DNA from: Diphasiastrum complanatum
Lineage: Eukaryota > Streptophyta > Lycopodiopsida > Lycopodiales > Lycopodiaceae
Length of the DNA stretch: 64,000 bases
Reading direction: 5' to 3'
Assembly (NCBI GenBank): GCA_029204225.1
Contig: CM055109.1
Location: forward strand, 41,706,544 to 41,770,543
Shown here: positions 45,601 to 58,800 of the stretch, one piece after another
Layout of the letters: every line of letters begins with the position of its first letter
Numbering within the stretch: the first letter of the stretch is position 1
The notes under the pieces: model-generated
The model's database searches: none
What the model was told of the DNA's origin: nothing
The model's input: the letters and a program-made list of their open reading frames with translations, nothing else
Translations under genes and position numbers: made by a program

Positions 45601-48600
45601 GCAACGATTGCACACTTGGATTGTAAACAATGATGCAATTTTGCAAGAGACTAGCACTGTTGCAGATCAAGCCAATGTTCAGTTCCCAAAGAGTTGTGGA
45701 TACAATCACATACATTGATATAAATGGACACACAAAAGATTATAAGTGAGGCAACAATAGTATTGCCCTACAAAGAAGACTGAAGTACATCACAATAGCT
45801 AAACCCCTCCAAGAAATAGCATCGAGACTCCTACAAAGATCCTTAAAAGTAGACAATGCCAAATTGATGCCTAAATAGTAAATAGACACTTGTCTATACT
45901 AAGTGGATGTTCTGAAATGGAGGCTTCTAAAGACTTAGTTGAATGCTCAAAATAGTCAATATGGAGGGAAAATAGTGTGCCCGCCCTCCAGTAGGACCAA
46001 AATGGTGCCCCCTCCAATAGGACCCTTACTCCAGCTAATCAACTGCAATAATTGTGCCTTTGGCCAGCATAAAATGAAAATGAATAAAAGGGCCCTTGGG
46101 TCTGTATGAATAATAAGGGGCTTGTGGCCAGCATATGATTATAAGGTTATTAATAGGAGTGTAATATGGGCTGGATAAGCATGCTTATAACTCACTTTTA
46201 GCATTCACATCTTATCCTATACTGTTTGAAAACCTCTGTAAATTTTATTTTATTCTCAAAGCAATGGGTTCAGGGCCTTTAACACACGACTTCCCAAAGA
46301 TGCAAAGCTGTAAGTAGTGAGAAGACTATATAATTTTGAAGGATTGATCTTGGTGCTTCTTGATAAAATGAGTAGTTCTATTTTGTGATACATTTTTTTT
46401 CTGAAGCTAAGTTGCCTCATAACTATACTTTATTTTATGGTTAAAATTTTTCACATTGATCATTCTTGTTTTCAGGCCCCCTTGTTTCGCATGTATGGCA
46501 CTAGTTACCATGTATATTTTAATTTTGTGTATAGATGCAACAAGTTTGTGATGGTTTCAAGTTTTTAATGACAAGACATTGCATATTACAGGGAAAGCTT
46601 TGAAGTAATAAGAAGTCAATATTATTTCAGAGGAATGATCTTGGTGCTTTTTGATAAGATTGAATAAGTTCTTTTTTGCAATAAAGGTTTTTTGAAGCTA
46701 TCTTTAATCAAAAGATTTCACTTTGATCATTTTTGTTTTCAGTGCCCCTTGTTTGGCATCGTCATGGCACTAGTTACTATGTGTATTGTAACTTTGTGTA
46801 TAGATGCAACAAGTTTGTGATGGTTTCAAGTTTTTAATGTGTGCCTTTGGGTCAAAATATCACCTGTAGGAGTGGGAGGGGCAAACTAAAGTGGCAATGT
46901 CAAACTCTGTGACGACGGAAGTACGCCAGAGTGTGAAACAACAGGCCGAGGGTCGTACAAGAGTTACTGAGAAATCTGATCGTGCCACTGTAGAGCAGGT
47001 ACATTTCGTATCAGCCATTGACTTTTGAGATGCAGATGCTTCTAGTTTTTGTTGTGATGAAAATTTCCTGGGAATTTTGGTAGTTCCCTAAAACAGTTCA
47101 AATGATTATGAAGCTGTGTTACCTTGTTAAAACCGCTAGCCTAGTTGCAGTACCTATCAGTAGATTCTTTTTTGCAGTTTTCTGTTATATTTGAAGGCTA
47201 AATTTTTCTCGTCAGAAAAGACAGATTTTAGGCATCCTCAAAGCTTTGGGTGCCTATCAGTAGATTTTTTTTTTGCTGTTTTCTTTTATATTTGAATTTT
47301 GAAGGCTAAATCTAAACTTAAAAAAGACACAGGTTGGGCAATTTTTAGCTTTTTCTTCATAGCTGCTTTGAAAATCTATTTCAAGGTTTTAGCACAAATC
47401 TTGTTATGTTTCAGTTGTTTTTTTAAAGCAATCTTAGACAATTAGCATCAATTGCAACGTATTTCCCTGGATGTCTTTAGTCAGGTGGCTTTCTATGATG
47501 TGTTTGTCTTAAAAAGTTGTTTGGCAGGATTTTGTCCTCAAAGACGTTTACCATATTATACCACAATCTGATTTATACTATGATTAGTAACATGGCCATC
47601 AAATTTAAGCTTATCCCTCATTGTTGTCATCAAACATTCAATGGCTGCTATATAACGAGTGTCCCTAGATTTGCCCTCCCCATATTGTTCACTAGCTCCA
47701 AACTGTCGAATATTTGCTCTGGAAGGATCAACAACTTATGTCTTTTGCTCCAGGATGTCTAGAGTCCTATCCTAATCTTTCTGTGTGCTATTTATCGTGA
47801 AGGATGATATATCTGAGTATCCATCCTGAGAATGGATAGTAATTTGTCATGCTGGAAGATTGATAGTAGTTGCCTTGCAATCAATCCTGAGAAAGTAATC
47901 TGTGGTCTTTGCTCACTGTCATTCTGGAAGATGGATAGTAGTTGCCTCACAGTCAATCCTGAGAAGATATATATTATCATTTTCGTTTCGTTTTGTCTTT
48001 CTTGACATGATGGATCTTTACTCTTCTTACTGCGGTTCATTTGACAGAATAAATAGTATCTTGAAGGGTGACAAATATCTTCCTGAATATCCATCCTCAG
48101 AATGGATAGTAATTTGTGTTTTTTGGTCAGTCATCCTGGAAGATGGATAGTAGTTACATCATAATCAATCCGGAGGAAGCATACATTGTGATTTTTTTGT
48201 CTGCTGTCATTCTTGACAGGATGGATTTGTATTCTTCTTACTGTGATCCATATGACAGAATAAATGGTATCTTTTTTATCTTTTGTTGCTTTCCTCCTCA
48301 GTATCATGGCCTGTCCTCTGATTTGTTCACTCCTCTTTGCATGCTGGCATTTTTTCTGAGTTGTATGAATAATCATTTCACAATATTTTCTGCCTCATAC
48401 TTTTCGGCTCAGTTTATGATCCAATAATTTCCATTGTGCCTTTCTTTCTCAAGTTCCTTATCCTCTTTATAATTGTTACTCTCTACACTACATTCTTTAG
48501 AGAGAACCTTGTTGTCTTTCAGTTGGACCTCTCTATGCATTTGCTGCTACTTTTCCTTATCCCTGTACCCTTTCTTGGATTTGGGCTTTCATTGGCTTGG

Positions 48601-51600
48601 ATGCTCCTTTCTCCTGCTAAGCTCCCATATAAACATAAAATGGCAATAACATCTAAAAAGTCTTTCAGCTTCCACTTCTGACCTTTATCACCTCTCGCCT
48701 TGCATTCTAGGTCCAATCTGCGTAGTCATATGCTTTTCATGTAAGAGCATGATGTTTCAACTACCACCATTCCTTCTGAATTTTCTGGAAGCAACTTCTT
48801 CATCCATGGAGGAATGCTTGCAGTTATTCATTCATCATTTGATTAAGAATGATAGTAGATAGCTCCTTTCATGTGGAAACTATCACACACAGGATTCCGA
48901 ATGGGCACTCCTTGGTGCTTTGCTAATGTTTTCGTGGTGCAACGCTTCCAGTATCCAGAAATTTGCTGGTTACCTTTGTGGAATTTGAGAAAGAAGCACG
49001 GCAGGTGGTGCCACCAACAGCTGTCTGACTATGTGGTGATTTTTACAAAAAGCTTGGAGGCATCCTTAAGAAAGAAGAGCAGCAATACCACTAGGAGGCT
49101 GTATTGTATTTTGCCTGAATATTTGGGCCTCTGCATGGAAATCATAAATTCCTAGCACAGATATTATCCATTTCTACTGGAGGATATTGATGTAGGAAAG
49201 TAGGTCTTGAGGCTGGAGCAAATAAACCAGAAGATGATTTGGTAGTTAAACATAGCAAGAATGTCGTGGACTTGGACAGGTTGTTTATGATCAAATGTAC
49301 GTAACAAGCATGTCTTTTTTGAGGGTGCTTGTTACACAGTGCCATAGATGCACAGAAACGCGTTTCTGAGGGCACGCGTTTCTCCTCCCAGAATCGTAAA
49401 AAAAAAAACAATTTTTTTTTTATGTAAGTGATACTTGGTTGTCATCTTGAAGATGTCAAATTTCCCAAAAGAATCTATGTAGACTCCTTTTTTTTTATGG
49501 GGAATTTGATTGTAATTCTTTCAGATTTTTTTATGTACTCCTTTTAAAATTTTATGTATTATATTGCTGATTGATTGATTCCTGAAAATGGATAGCATAC
49601 TTCTCAACAAGGGAGTTTCAGAATGTATGACACTGTAGTATCTAGCCAAAATATACAGATACAGCGTGTTCATAGTTGGTTGCTGTTGACTATGGGAAGA
49701 ATGTCTACAATGCACAATGTTCTTGGTGCGGATGTTGCTGCTATGGAAGTCTAATTGCACATAACTATGGGAAGAATGTCTAATGTTTATAGTGAAAATT
49801 TCAGCATTTGGGAATAGTCCTCTCTCTCTCTGGCTAGGCAATGGCACCCTCCTCTTCCTAGCGCTCCAGCTCCAACTCTCCTCATCTCCTCCCCCCTCTC
49901 ACGATGGCCCGGAAAACAGGTCTGGCTGCTGGCACATAAGATGCTATGGCTGCCCCCGCCCCCCCAAAAAAAAACAAACAAAATACCTCCATTCCCCTCT
50001 TCTTCTTTTTCTTCTTCTTCTCTGATCCCATCCCATTTATCCTCTTCACCTGCCTGCGTTACTCCTCAAATTGATGCCATCATTCCTATTTCAGCAGATG
50101 ATTTTCACACCAACGAAAGCCTATGAAGATTACCTAAAGACTGAAGTGGATGCTCTACGAACTGAGATGCAGAATCTTAAGTGGCCGTGGTTGCTCTAAC
50201 CTAGGATAATGCAATTCTCAAAGAGAAAATCCAGATATTGGAAGGACCGTCGACCCCAATGACGAGTAAGATTCACGAACGAGAGAAGAACTTGGTTGAA
50301 CATAAAAAGGCCATGAAGACCTAGGCTTCATTATTCAAAAAAGAAGAAGGTACTCCCTCTCAAATGCCCACTTCTATTGTTGCTACCATTTTTGAAGAGA
50401 AACTTAGAGATTTAAAAGCTCTCAATGTTCGAGCTTCAGGAGTTCTTGACACTCAAGACGAAAAGAAAGAAGCAACGTCTTCTAGAGCCTACATTGAGTT
50501 TTAATGTTGATGGAATGGATAATGCTTGGCATACCAAGAAAGATAATACTACCCTTATCATCCGGTTCAAGTCAAAAGAAGATAGAAGAAAGGTATTGTG
50601 GCTCAAATCCAATTGAAAGGGCACAAACATGTTCCTAGATGATGATCTCACCTATATACAACTGGAAGAACATAAGAAAGCTTCCAAGAGGCCAAGGCAT
50701 TTGGTAGAATTGCTATTTATCGTGACGGTCAAGTTAGATACTTGGATCGTGGACCATCTACTTCTAGTGCCTAGGAAACTGGGGTCCTCGGGTCAGGGAG
50801 CATCCCAAGGGCCCCGTCCACACAAATTGCGGTTTGGAGTGTGGAATTGTAATGGGATTCATTCATCATCCACAACTGGAGATCTAGTTGATTGTATTGC
50901 ACATGGTGATATCTTGCTACTTACTGAGACGCGAGAGGCTTACCAGATTTCCCAGGTTTTTGGTGGTATTCTGCATACCGGACAATGACAAGTTCCGTGA
51001 GTGGCAGAGGTTCAGGTGGAGTGGCATGTTTGTACCGAGATACTCTATAGTCTATTATTGAGTTTGTTGGTCATGATGTACATGCACGGTATCTTTGGAT
51101 TCGCCTTAGTGGATAGATGTGGACAAAGATATCTTTATGACATTATGTTACTTTCCACCCAGGTCGTGCTCTTTTGCAGATGTGGATTCGCCATACGTTC
51201 AACCTTGATCTATCACCGGACACTATCAGATATTCAGTGCAGTGTCATATACTCCCGATTGGCGATTTCAATGCTAGGACTATCTCACGTCAGACAGAAT
51301 TTTATGATGCTTCGGATCAGTTTCGTGTGCAATCTATTGATGTAGTGGATATGGGTATTAGCAGGACCTTTGCTGATGTATTTGGACCGGTTGCTACTTA
51401 CGATGAGTATCTACTTCAGTTTGAGGGTGCACATGATTTAGCAATTTTTAATGGCGTAGCTCGTTGGCCTGCTTCTAGATTCACTTGCCATCCCCATAGT
51501 GGTGGACATAGTGTGGTGGATTATCCCATGGGTTCACCCTCTTTCCTTCCATTCATCTCAAATTTTCGTAGTTCCAAATTCCGCCACCGCTCTTTCAGAT

Positions 51601-52803
51601 CACTGATGCCTCTCCTTCCACCTTGGACACACCATACCACCTACTCCACATCCCTCTTCCTCTACCTCTAATCGGGCATTAAAATACAGGTTTGACGAGA
51701 CTTATATTCCCTTTTACCAAGAATCCCTTATGGCTTTACTCCGCGATTTTCCCCATAATCTACCTCTTGAATCTCAAGCTGATTTTCTCACAATTGCCTT
51801 ACGTGCAGCTGCCTCTATAGCTTTTCCATCTCATCGATGTCGTTCCAAACCCTCATCTTGATCTGCTAAACAACCTTGGTATGACGATGAATGTCGTTAT
51901 TACCACCAACAAGTCATCCATGCACAATGTCATTCACCTCACCTACTTCGTGATGTTCGTCGTATATGCCACCGTGTTCTTCGCAATAAAAAGCAAACTT
52001 ACGAATCAAATAAAGGCAAATGTCTCATTAATTCATGTGTAGAACCTGGATTTGTTGATTTCATGCTCCACGCTCGCTTTCCGTGCCTGACATCGTGCCA
52101 ATTGCGTCCCAATTGTCGAATAGATGCTTGTAGAGTGCGACTCCATCCGACATGCATAAAAAAATTTGCAACAACTTTTCTCCTACACTCCGAGCAGCCT
52201 ATTTGAAATAAGGTCACAAATATTTTTAGAGTTCGAAAACGAGCGTTGTGGAACGTGAGGAGGCGGAATGGGTTCTACTGGCAACTGCGATATATACATA
52301 TACATACGTTTCAGAAACACAGTGCAACTATGATATGTATGTATATACATACATACATATATGTATGTGTGTGTGTGTGTATATGTATATATATACACAC
52401 ACACACATATATATATTCCTGCTCTGCCCTAGTTTTTCTTCATGGAGTTTCTGGCAGAATCAGTATTGATAGAGGAGGAAAAGCAGGCATAACTAGATGA
52501 TTTGCAAAATATGCAACAACAACTACTTATGAGCTCTTGCTCTGCAAGGCCTAGTACAGGTGTAGGAGCAGGCACATTACGAGAAGAGGGTGGTTTGGGG
52601 CCATTGCACGGTCTAGGTTTAGCTCCTCTAGTTCCAGCCGCATCAGTAAGGCCTGGTTCAGTGGCATGCCCTTACCATCCCACATCGTCGTCAACAGTAG
52701 ATGCACCATGTAAAGTAACATCGAACCCCGGTTCGAACCATCGAAATCGAACTTGGCCGGTTCGAATTGTGGGCCGGTTCGAACGGGCCTCTGCTGGAAA
52801 AGT

Positions 52804-52847
<44 letters not shown>

Positions 52848-55800
52848 CGAGATGAGCATGACATGTGCATTTGCCATTTGGAGGAGATAGGAGCAAAAAC
52901 ATTTGCCATGGTAAGATGGTTTCATTGAGGGTTTAGGGTGTTTTAACTTTTATCATTTGTGTTTTGTGCAATGTGCAAACATGATACATCAATGTGCATT
53001 TCAAGATCAATGATTGTGCATTGAATTTGGATCATTAATCATTCAAGAATGATGAATCAACATTGATAGCTTGATTTTGATCATAGTTGCAGCGAATCTC
53101 GATTCGTTGGGTCTGCGATTCGCGGGTCGCGATTCGCGACCCAGAATCGCAAAAAAAAATTTTTTTTTTTTTTTTTTTTTTTGGAAAAATAGCTTATTGC
53201 TGAAATTTTTTTAGGGGATCAATGGTCAAACCAGCGTTTTGCCTCTCAGAAGTGCAGTAGATGAGGCACAAACAGATCTTATTTTCAGTAGCTATCCGGT
53301 TGTCATTTGCTCTGGTTTTCAGTAAATGTTAATGCTACAGTTTGGACTATCAACTGTATGGATGATGATCACTTTTGCAATTGGTTCACTGGAGATGTGA
53401 GTGCAATGGGGGCATAAATATTGGGCCCTTCTCGGCGAGCATTTGGACCCCATTTTTATCTACAGGGGGGCGGTGGCATTTTTATCTACAGTGTCTATAT
53501 AGCAAGAAGCTCTAGGGGGTTCGGGGGACAGTAGCCCCCCGGGAAACGGGGGGTTTGGGGGGCAACGCCCCCCAACGGCAGGGTCCGGGGGCTGCCGGTA
53601 GACCCCGGCCCCGACGGTAAGGCCTCTTCATGATTTGGCCTTCCAACTCCCTGAGTGAAAACACACTTTTTCGTGTTTCGCACCCGAAACAGTCGGCAAA
53701 CTACACAATCATAATCCCCTCGATCAGAGCTTTCATCTGATACCCATATTGCCTAAAAAAATTTCAAAAAAAAAAAAAAAATCGATTCTACACGATTCTG
53801 GGAAAATCCCGAATCGCGAAACGGAATCGCGATTCTGAATCGCGATTCGGGAATCGCGCTGCAACTATGATTTTGATATGTGAGATCATAGATGGTAAAT
53901 CTTGATTGATGGGGTTGAGTGTGGGCATTGTGAGAGGGGTATGGGTACTTAGTGGTTGGATTTGGCAACTATTTAGGAGCTAGAAGTTAGAAGTTAGCGA
54001 TAAGCATTGATCCTTTTTAGTGGTTAGTAGTTACTAGTTAGTGGCTCCCATAATCCATTTAGTTAATAGTTGGAAGTTGGAGCTTGGTGGTTTAGGGTTA
54101 GAACTTAGGGCTTTAAGCGTAGATACTAGATTCTAGAAATTAGATTAGGGGAGAGAGAGAGAGAGAGATAGAGAGAGAGAGCGAGCGAGAGCTTTATTAA
54201 CATCTTTTCCATGCCGAAAGGCGTATAAGACGAACAAGTACATCAGACAAGATGGAAACAAGACGGATCAGTGCTGTCAAAACAATCTAACTAAAAACCA
54301 AACTAACTAAGAAGAGAGTGATATAGCCAGGATTATATGGTACGTGTACCACTTACATGCTCACCTGGACATCTCTTCATTTCTCTAACTCAGACTCTAT
54401 CTCAGAATTAAGACTCTCATTAACTATAGGCTTAGTACTTACGATCCACAAATCTGATAATCCGTCACGATAGTTGATAGAGCTTCTTGTCTTGCCTTCT
54501 TACGTTCTTGGACTTGGATGAAAGTAAGATCTTCGTCCAAATAGATTTTGGTATCATGCAATTTAGATCGTTTCCCTAAAACTTCGCGTCGGTGAGACAC
54601 TGACGTGAAGCGGATGACAAGAGTATTTGGGTCCTTCTTAGGTCGCCGGGCAGTTTCCATACCTTTGCTATGGTGCTGAAGATTTCCTTCCAAAAACTTT
54701 TCAGCTTCTTCAACAGCATTTTGGGAGTTCAGAATACCTCTAACACGAACATTGAGACTCCCACAGACGGCCCTCGGTGAACGTGGCTGAGATAAATGAA
54801 GGTGATGGCGAAGGTGGAGAGATAACTGTAGACGAACCTTTAAGTACATCTGCCCATGATTGGACAGCCGTATGGTGTTGTTCCACCTGACTTTCGAGCT
54901 GCTGAATTTTAGCTGAAGTAGCGATTTGGGAAGAAGTTTCACTTTTGATAACTGCAACTTTGTTCTTGAGTGCTTCAATGGAAATGTCTAGCTTCTGAAG
55001 GTGCGATTGCACAGTGAGAAGCAGAGAATCATGGCTACAGTTGGAGTTTTCTCCTTGGAGAACATTCTATATCATCATTTTGTAAGTGCTTGTAAGCTTT
55101 TTTGATCAATATAGTTGTCTCTCACTCCTCACTCCTCTCTCCTTTTTATATCGAGCTTGGGTAAGAACCATATCTATAAGTAATTGTTATGAAAGATTGA
55201 ATCTTAGTTTGTATCAATATTTTTTTTTTGTTCGTTGCTAAGATAGTTAGATCCAAATTAAAGAATCTACATTGTAGTAAGAAACGACAAGAACTATTGA
55301 AAGTCATATTCACTTCATTAATGAAAGAGAGCTAATCTAAAACTTGTTTTGTTTGTATGGTTTTGGCTAGAGAAGTTCTACTTTTTTGTGAATTTTCAGT
55401 TCACAAAAAAGTAGAAGCAAACTCTTACTGTGGGTAATCTTTGCACTGATGAAAACTTTGGTGTTTCATGACTTGCTTTGTAGGCGTTGGATCCTCGTAC
55501 ACGAATGGTTTTGTTTAAGATGTTGAACCGTGGTGTGTTTTCTAACATTAACGGATGCATATCTACGGGGAAGGAGGTATGTTTCTATTCATTTCATTGT
55601 TTGAAATCTAAGCAACATTGCAACCATTTTTTTGTTTTCAAAAAGATATTACTATTTTTGAGTGACATTATGTGTTGCATGGAAATGGACATATGATTCA
55701 AGTCCTTTGTGCTTCCCCAAATAGCTTTTATTTCTCTATTGCATGGAAATTAGACATAATTCAAGTCCTTTGTGCAAATGAAGGATATAAGTCTCCCAAA

Positions 55801-58800
55801 TAACTTTTTTTCTCTCCATGTGCATTGATGACGTTTATTTTGGGGTACTTATTGGAAGTTCACCTTTGTTAACCTCTCTACATTTTTGTAGGCCAATGTT
55901 TACCATGCAACAAAAGATAACGGTGATGAGTTCGCAGTGAAAGTATATAAAACCTCCATTCTTGTTTTCAAGTGAGATATAGTAGCCCTTTTTGTTAAGT
56001 ATGTTTTCTGCTATTCATAATTCTTTTGTGATTGTGATAATGAAGGAACGTTGAATGGCTATGTTTAACTTATTATTCGCCCTTCAAGTATTTAAGTCTA
56101 TGATATTGCTATTGGTAGATTGACTAGAGTGCGAGATCACAAAATGTAGATAGGGAGGACCTTAAGTCACTAGTCTTGTCAGTATGTGGGAATCATTGCT
56201 CTTCACCCTTCCCTCAAAATTTGTCATGTACTATTTGTCATGCCTTCAGTGGAATTATTATGCTGATTATTTTCAATTATTTGCCGTCACTTAGAGATCG
56301 AGAGAAGTATGTTCAAGGAGACTTCAGGTTTAGGCATGGCTATTGCAAGCACAACCCACGTAAGATGGTTAAAACTTGGGCAGAGAAGGAAATGCGCAAT
56401 TTGTCAAGGTTTGTGGTTTGTGATTTTTTATCTTAATCCAACTATCAGTTACCTTGTGCTTCAATTGAGCTCTCACTTGTTGTCTTCTTAAACCAAAGAA
56501 GTGGAGTATGATATTCTTTGTTTACATGGATGTTGAAGAAGTAGATGGCTTAAAGGAAAATAGATGTCTTACACTTTACTAGCAAGAGGTTCATAGTTGT
56601 AAAAGTATTGGAGATAAATTTCTGCTGCGAAAGTGTCACCAAAATTTTAATTCTACAAGTTATTTCTTGTTTGATTTAGAATCATAGTTGCAGGCCACAG
56701 TCTGGAACGCGGTCCGGAATGCGATCCGGGAATTCCCGTTAGGGTTTCCCGGATTGCTTTTTTTTTTTTTTTTGGAAAGTTGCCAATATGGGTTAAAAGG
56801 ATATCAAAAAAGCAATCGTTATGCAGATTTGTTACTTGGTTTCAGATGGCTGCAGGCTACATTCATAAGAAATCTGGACATCAGTAGATGGTTTCAGACA
56901 TAGTTGCTCTGCGTTTCTAAAAACGCGTCCTGGATTTTGGTAGCGTTTCTCAGAAACGTGTTTTTTTTTTATTTTTTTATGGCCAATATGGGTATCACAT
57001 TAAAGCCTAAATTAAGGCCATTTTTTTTATGTGTGTTGCCGAGCATTTTTGATACAATTCGGTCAAGTTTAGGTGCATTAATCCATGTTAGGTTCTGTCA
57101 AGGATAAAAATTATAAACTAACCTCTAGCCTGTTTGTTACGATCACGGATGGTTCCAGTGGGACAAAGAACTTGTCACCGGCCTGCCCTGGACCCCATCG
57201 ATGACAGTAGCAGGGGGGGCATTGCCCCCCCTGCACCCTCCCGTAGATAAAAATGGGGGTCCAAATGTGCGCCGATAAGGGCCCAATATTTATGCCCCCA
57301 ACTGTATGCACATTGCACTCACATCTCCAGTGAAATGATTGCAAAAGTGATCATCATCCATAGAGTTGATAGCCCAAACTGTAGCATTAACAATTACTGA
57401 GAACCAGAGCAAATAACAACCAAATAGCTAATGAAAATAAGATCAGTCTGTGCCCTATCTACTGCACTTCGGGGAGGCAGAACACTGGTTTGACCATTAC
57501 TCCCCTAAAAAAATTTCAGCCATAAGCTATTTTTCCAATTTTTTTTTGCGATTCTGTACCAGAATCGTGTTTCTAGAAATGTTTTTCTCCAGAAACGCAT
57601 TTCTGTGCATTTTCAAACGGTTTCAGAAATCTGGACATGTAGGAATCCAGAATCAAGACTATTCATTAACACAAAGTATTCTCAAAGAGAAGAGAGAGAT
57701 GGTTAGATGACCCTCTTGTAGAAACTTGTGGACAGCCAATATGAACAGTAGATTGCTTAACAAAAGTGTGTATCTAGCTACCATAAGTTACATAAAATAA
57801 TTAAGTACCCCAAATAACAAGTTAGGTACTTAATTCACATGTATAGGCCCCTAGTGGACCCACGAGTCCCTACAAGTTAGTTTCATACTAACTTGGGCCT
57901 AAAATATAAATGACCATGGTTACACAGATCTCGACCTTTTGGGTCATTGTAACCTATGGCTTCTACGTCATTTACATTTATTATTCTAACAGGACATTAG
58001 TAGATGGTTTCAGCTATTTCACAAGAAGTATACAATTCTCGCCAGTCTAAGGAAGGCTCCTAACTCTTTTTATCGTTTTCCAACAGAAAACAAAATTAGT
58101 AGATCTGCAAACCATTGGCATCAGAACTCCATTTCAAAACTGATTTCTGATATCTATTGGAAAAACAAATATTTCAAAAGCAAAATTGATTTCTGATTTC
58201 AAAAGCAAATATTTGGAAAGGCCTTAGTCTGTTAGAAATCAAAAATACTTCATGGAACGTGCATCCTAGAATCGGCTATCAGAAATAGCCTGATTGAACT
58301 ATGATATATCTTGGATTGTAATCATTCCATCATGTCCACCATTCAATTAGGTTTTAGTTAGTATTAAACTCAAAAAAAAAAAATTGGCCATTAGTCTTTT
58401 TTCACAAAAAAAAAAAAATCACGATTTAACCCTGACGTTCCGGATTGCGCGATCAGGAACGTTTTTGCAGCAGATCGTGATCCGCTGCATCTGTGATTTA
58501 GATTGTTAAAATCAGTTTATGTATTTCACTTTATTGTATTGAATACTGTACATATTTTGCCTTGCAACTCAAATATTGTTTGTGGATAATTCTTGACCGC
58601 ACCTGTTTAGGACATATATTTAGCACCTGGTAGTGAGGCACATTGTTTCACTTCAAAAATGCTGCTGGCTCCATTATTTAAATCATGTATTACGGTTTCC
58701 TAGAGGGTTTGTTTATGGTTCCCTAGCAGACTATAAATAGGGACTAAAGACATTCATTTGGTAGCTTTGGATTATTGACATGCTTGGGCTCTTTATGGGA

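Larger units (their letters stand above)
56683..58495. mobile_element. hAT-like inverted-repeat element 4 (outer element of a nest)
   Basis: Ends CATAGTTGCAGGCC and GCTGCATCTGTG are inverted. Subterminal words use GGAACGC/GCGATC instead of GAATCGC. Flanks TTTAGAAT and ATTTAGAT fit an 8-bp target duplication with a one-base slip. Inside lie element 5 and a Copia solo LTR. The element occupies RIO1 intron 6. Confidence 0.7.

Noticed and set aside
48436-48681. Hydrophobic 81-aa frame as a membrane protein
   Set aside because: T-rich intronic DNA readily encodes Leu/Phe-rich frames; no conserved pattern.
53510-53630. GC-rich block as organellar or bacterial insertion
   Set aside because: It lies within hAT-like element 3 between its inverted ends and corresponds in position to G/C-run hairpins in elements 2 and 5.
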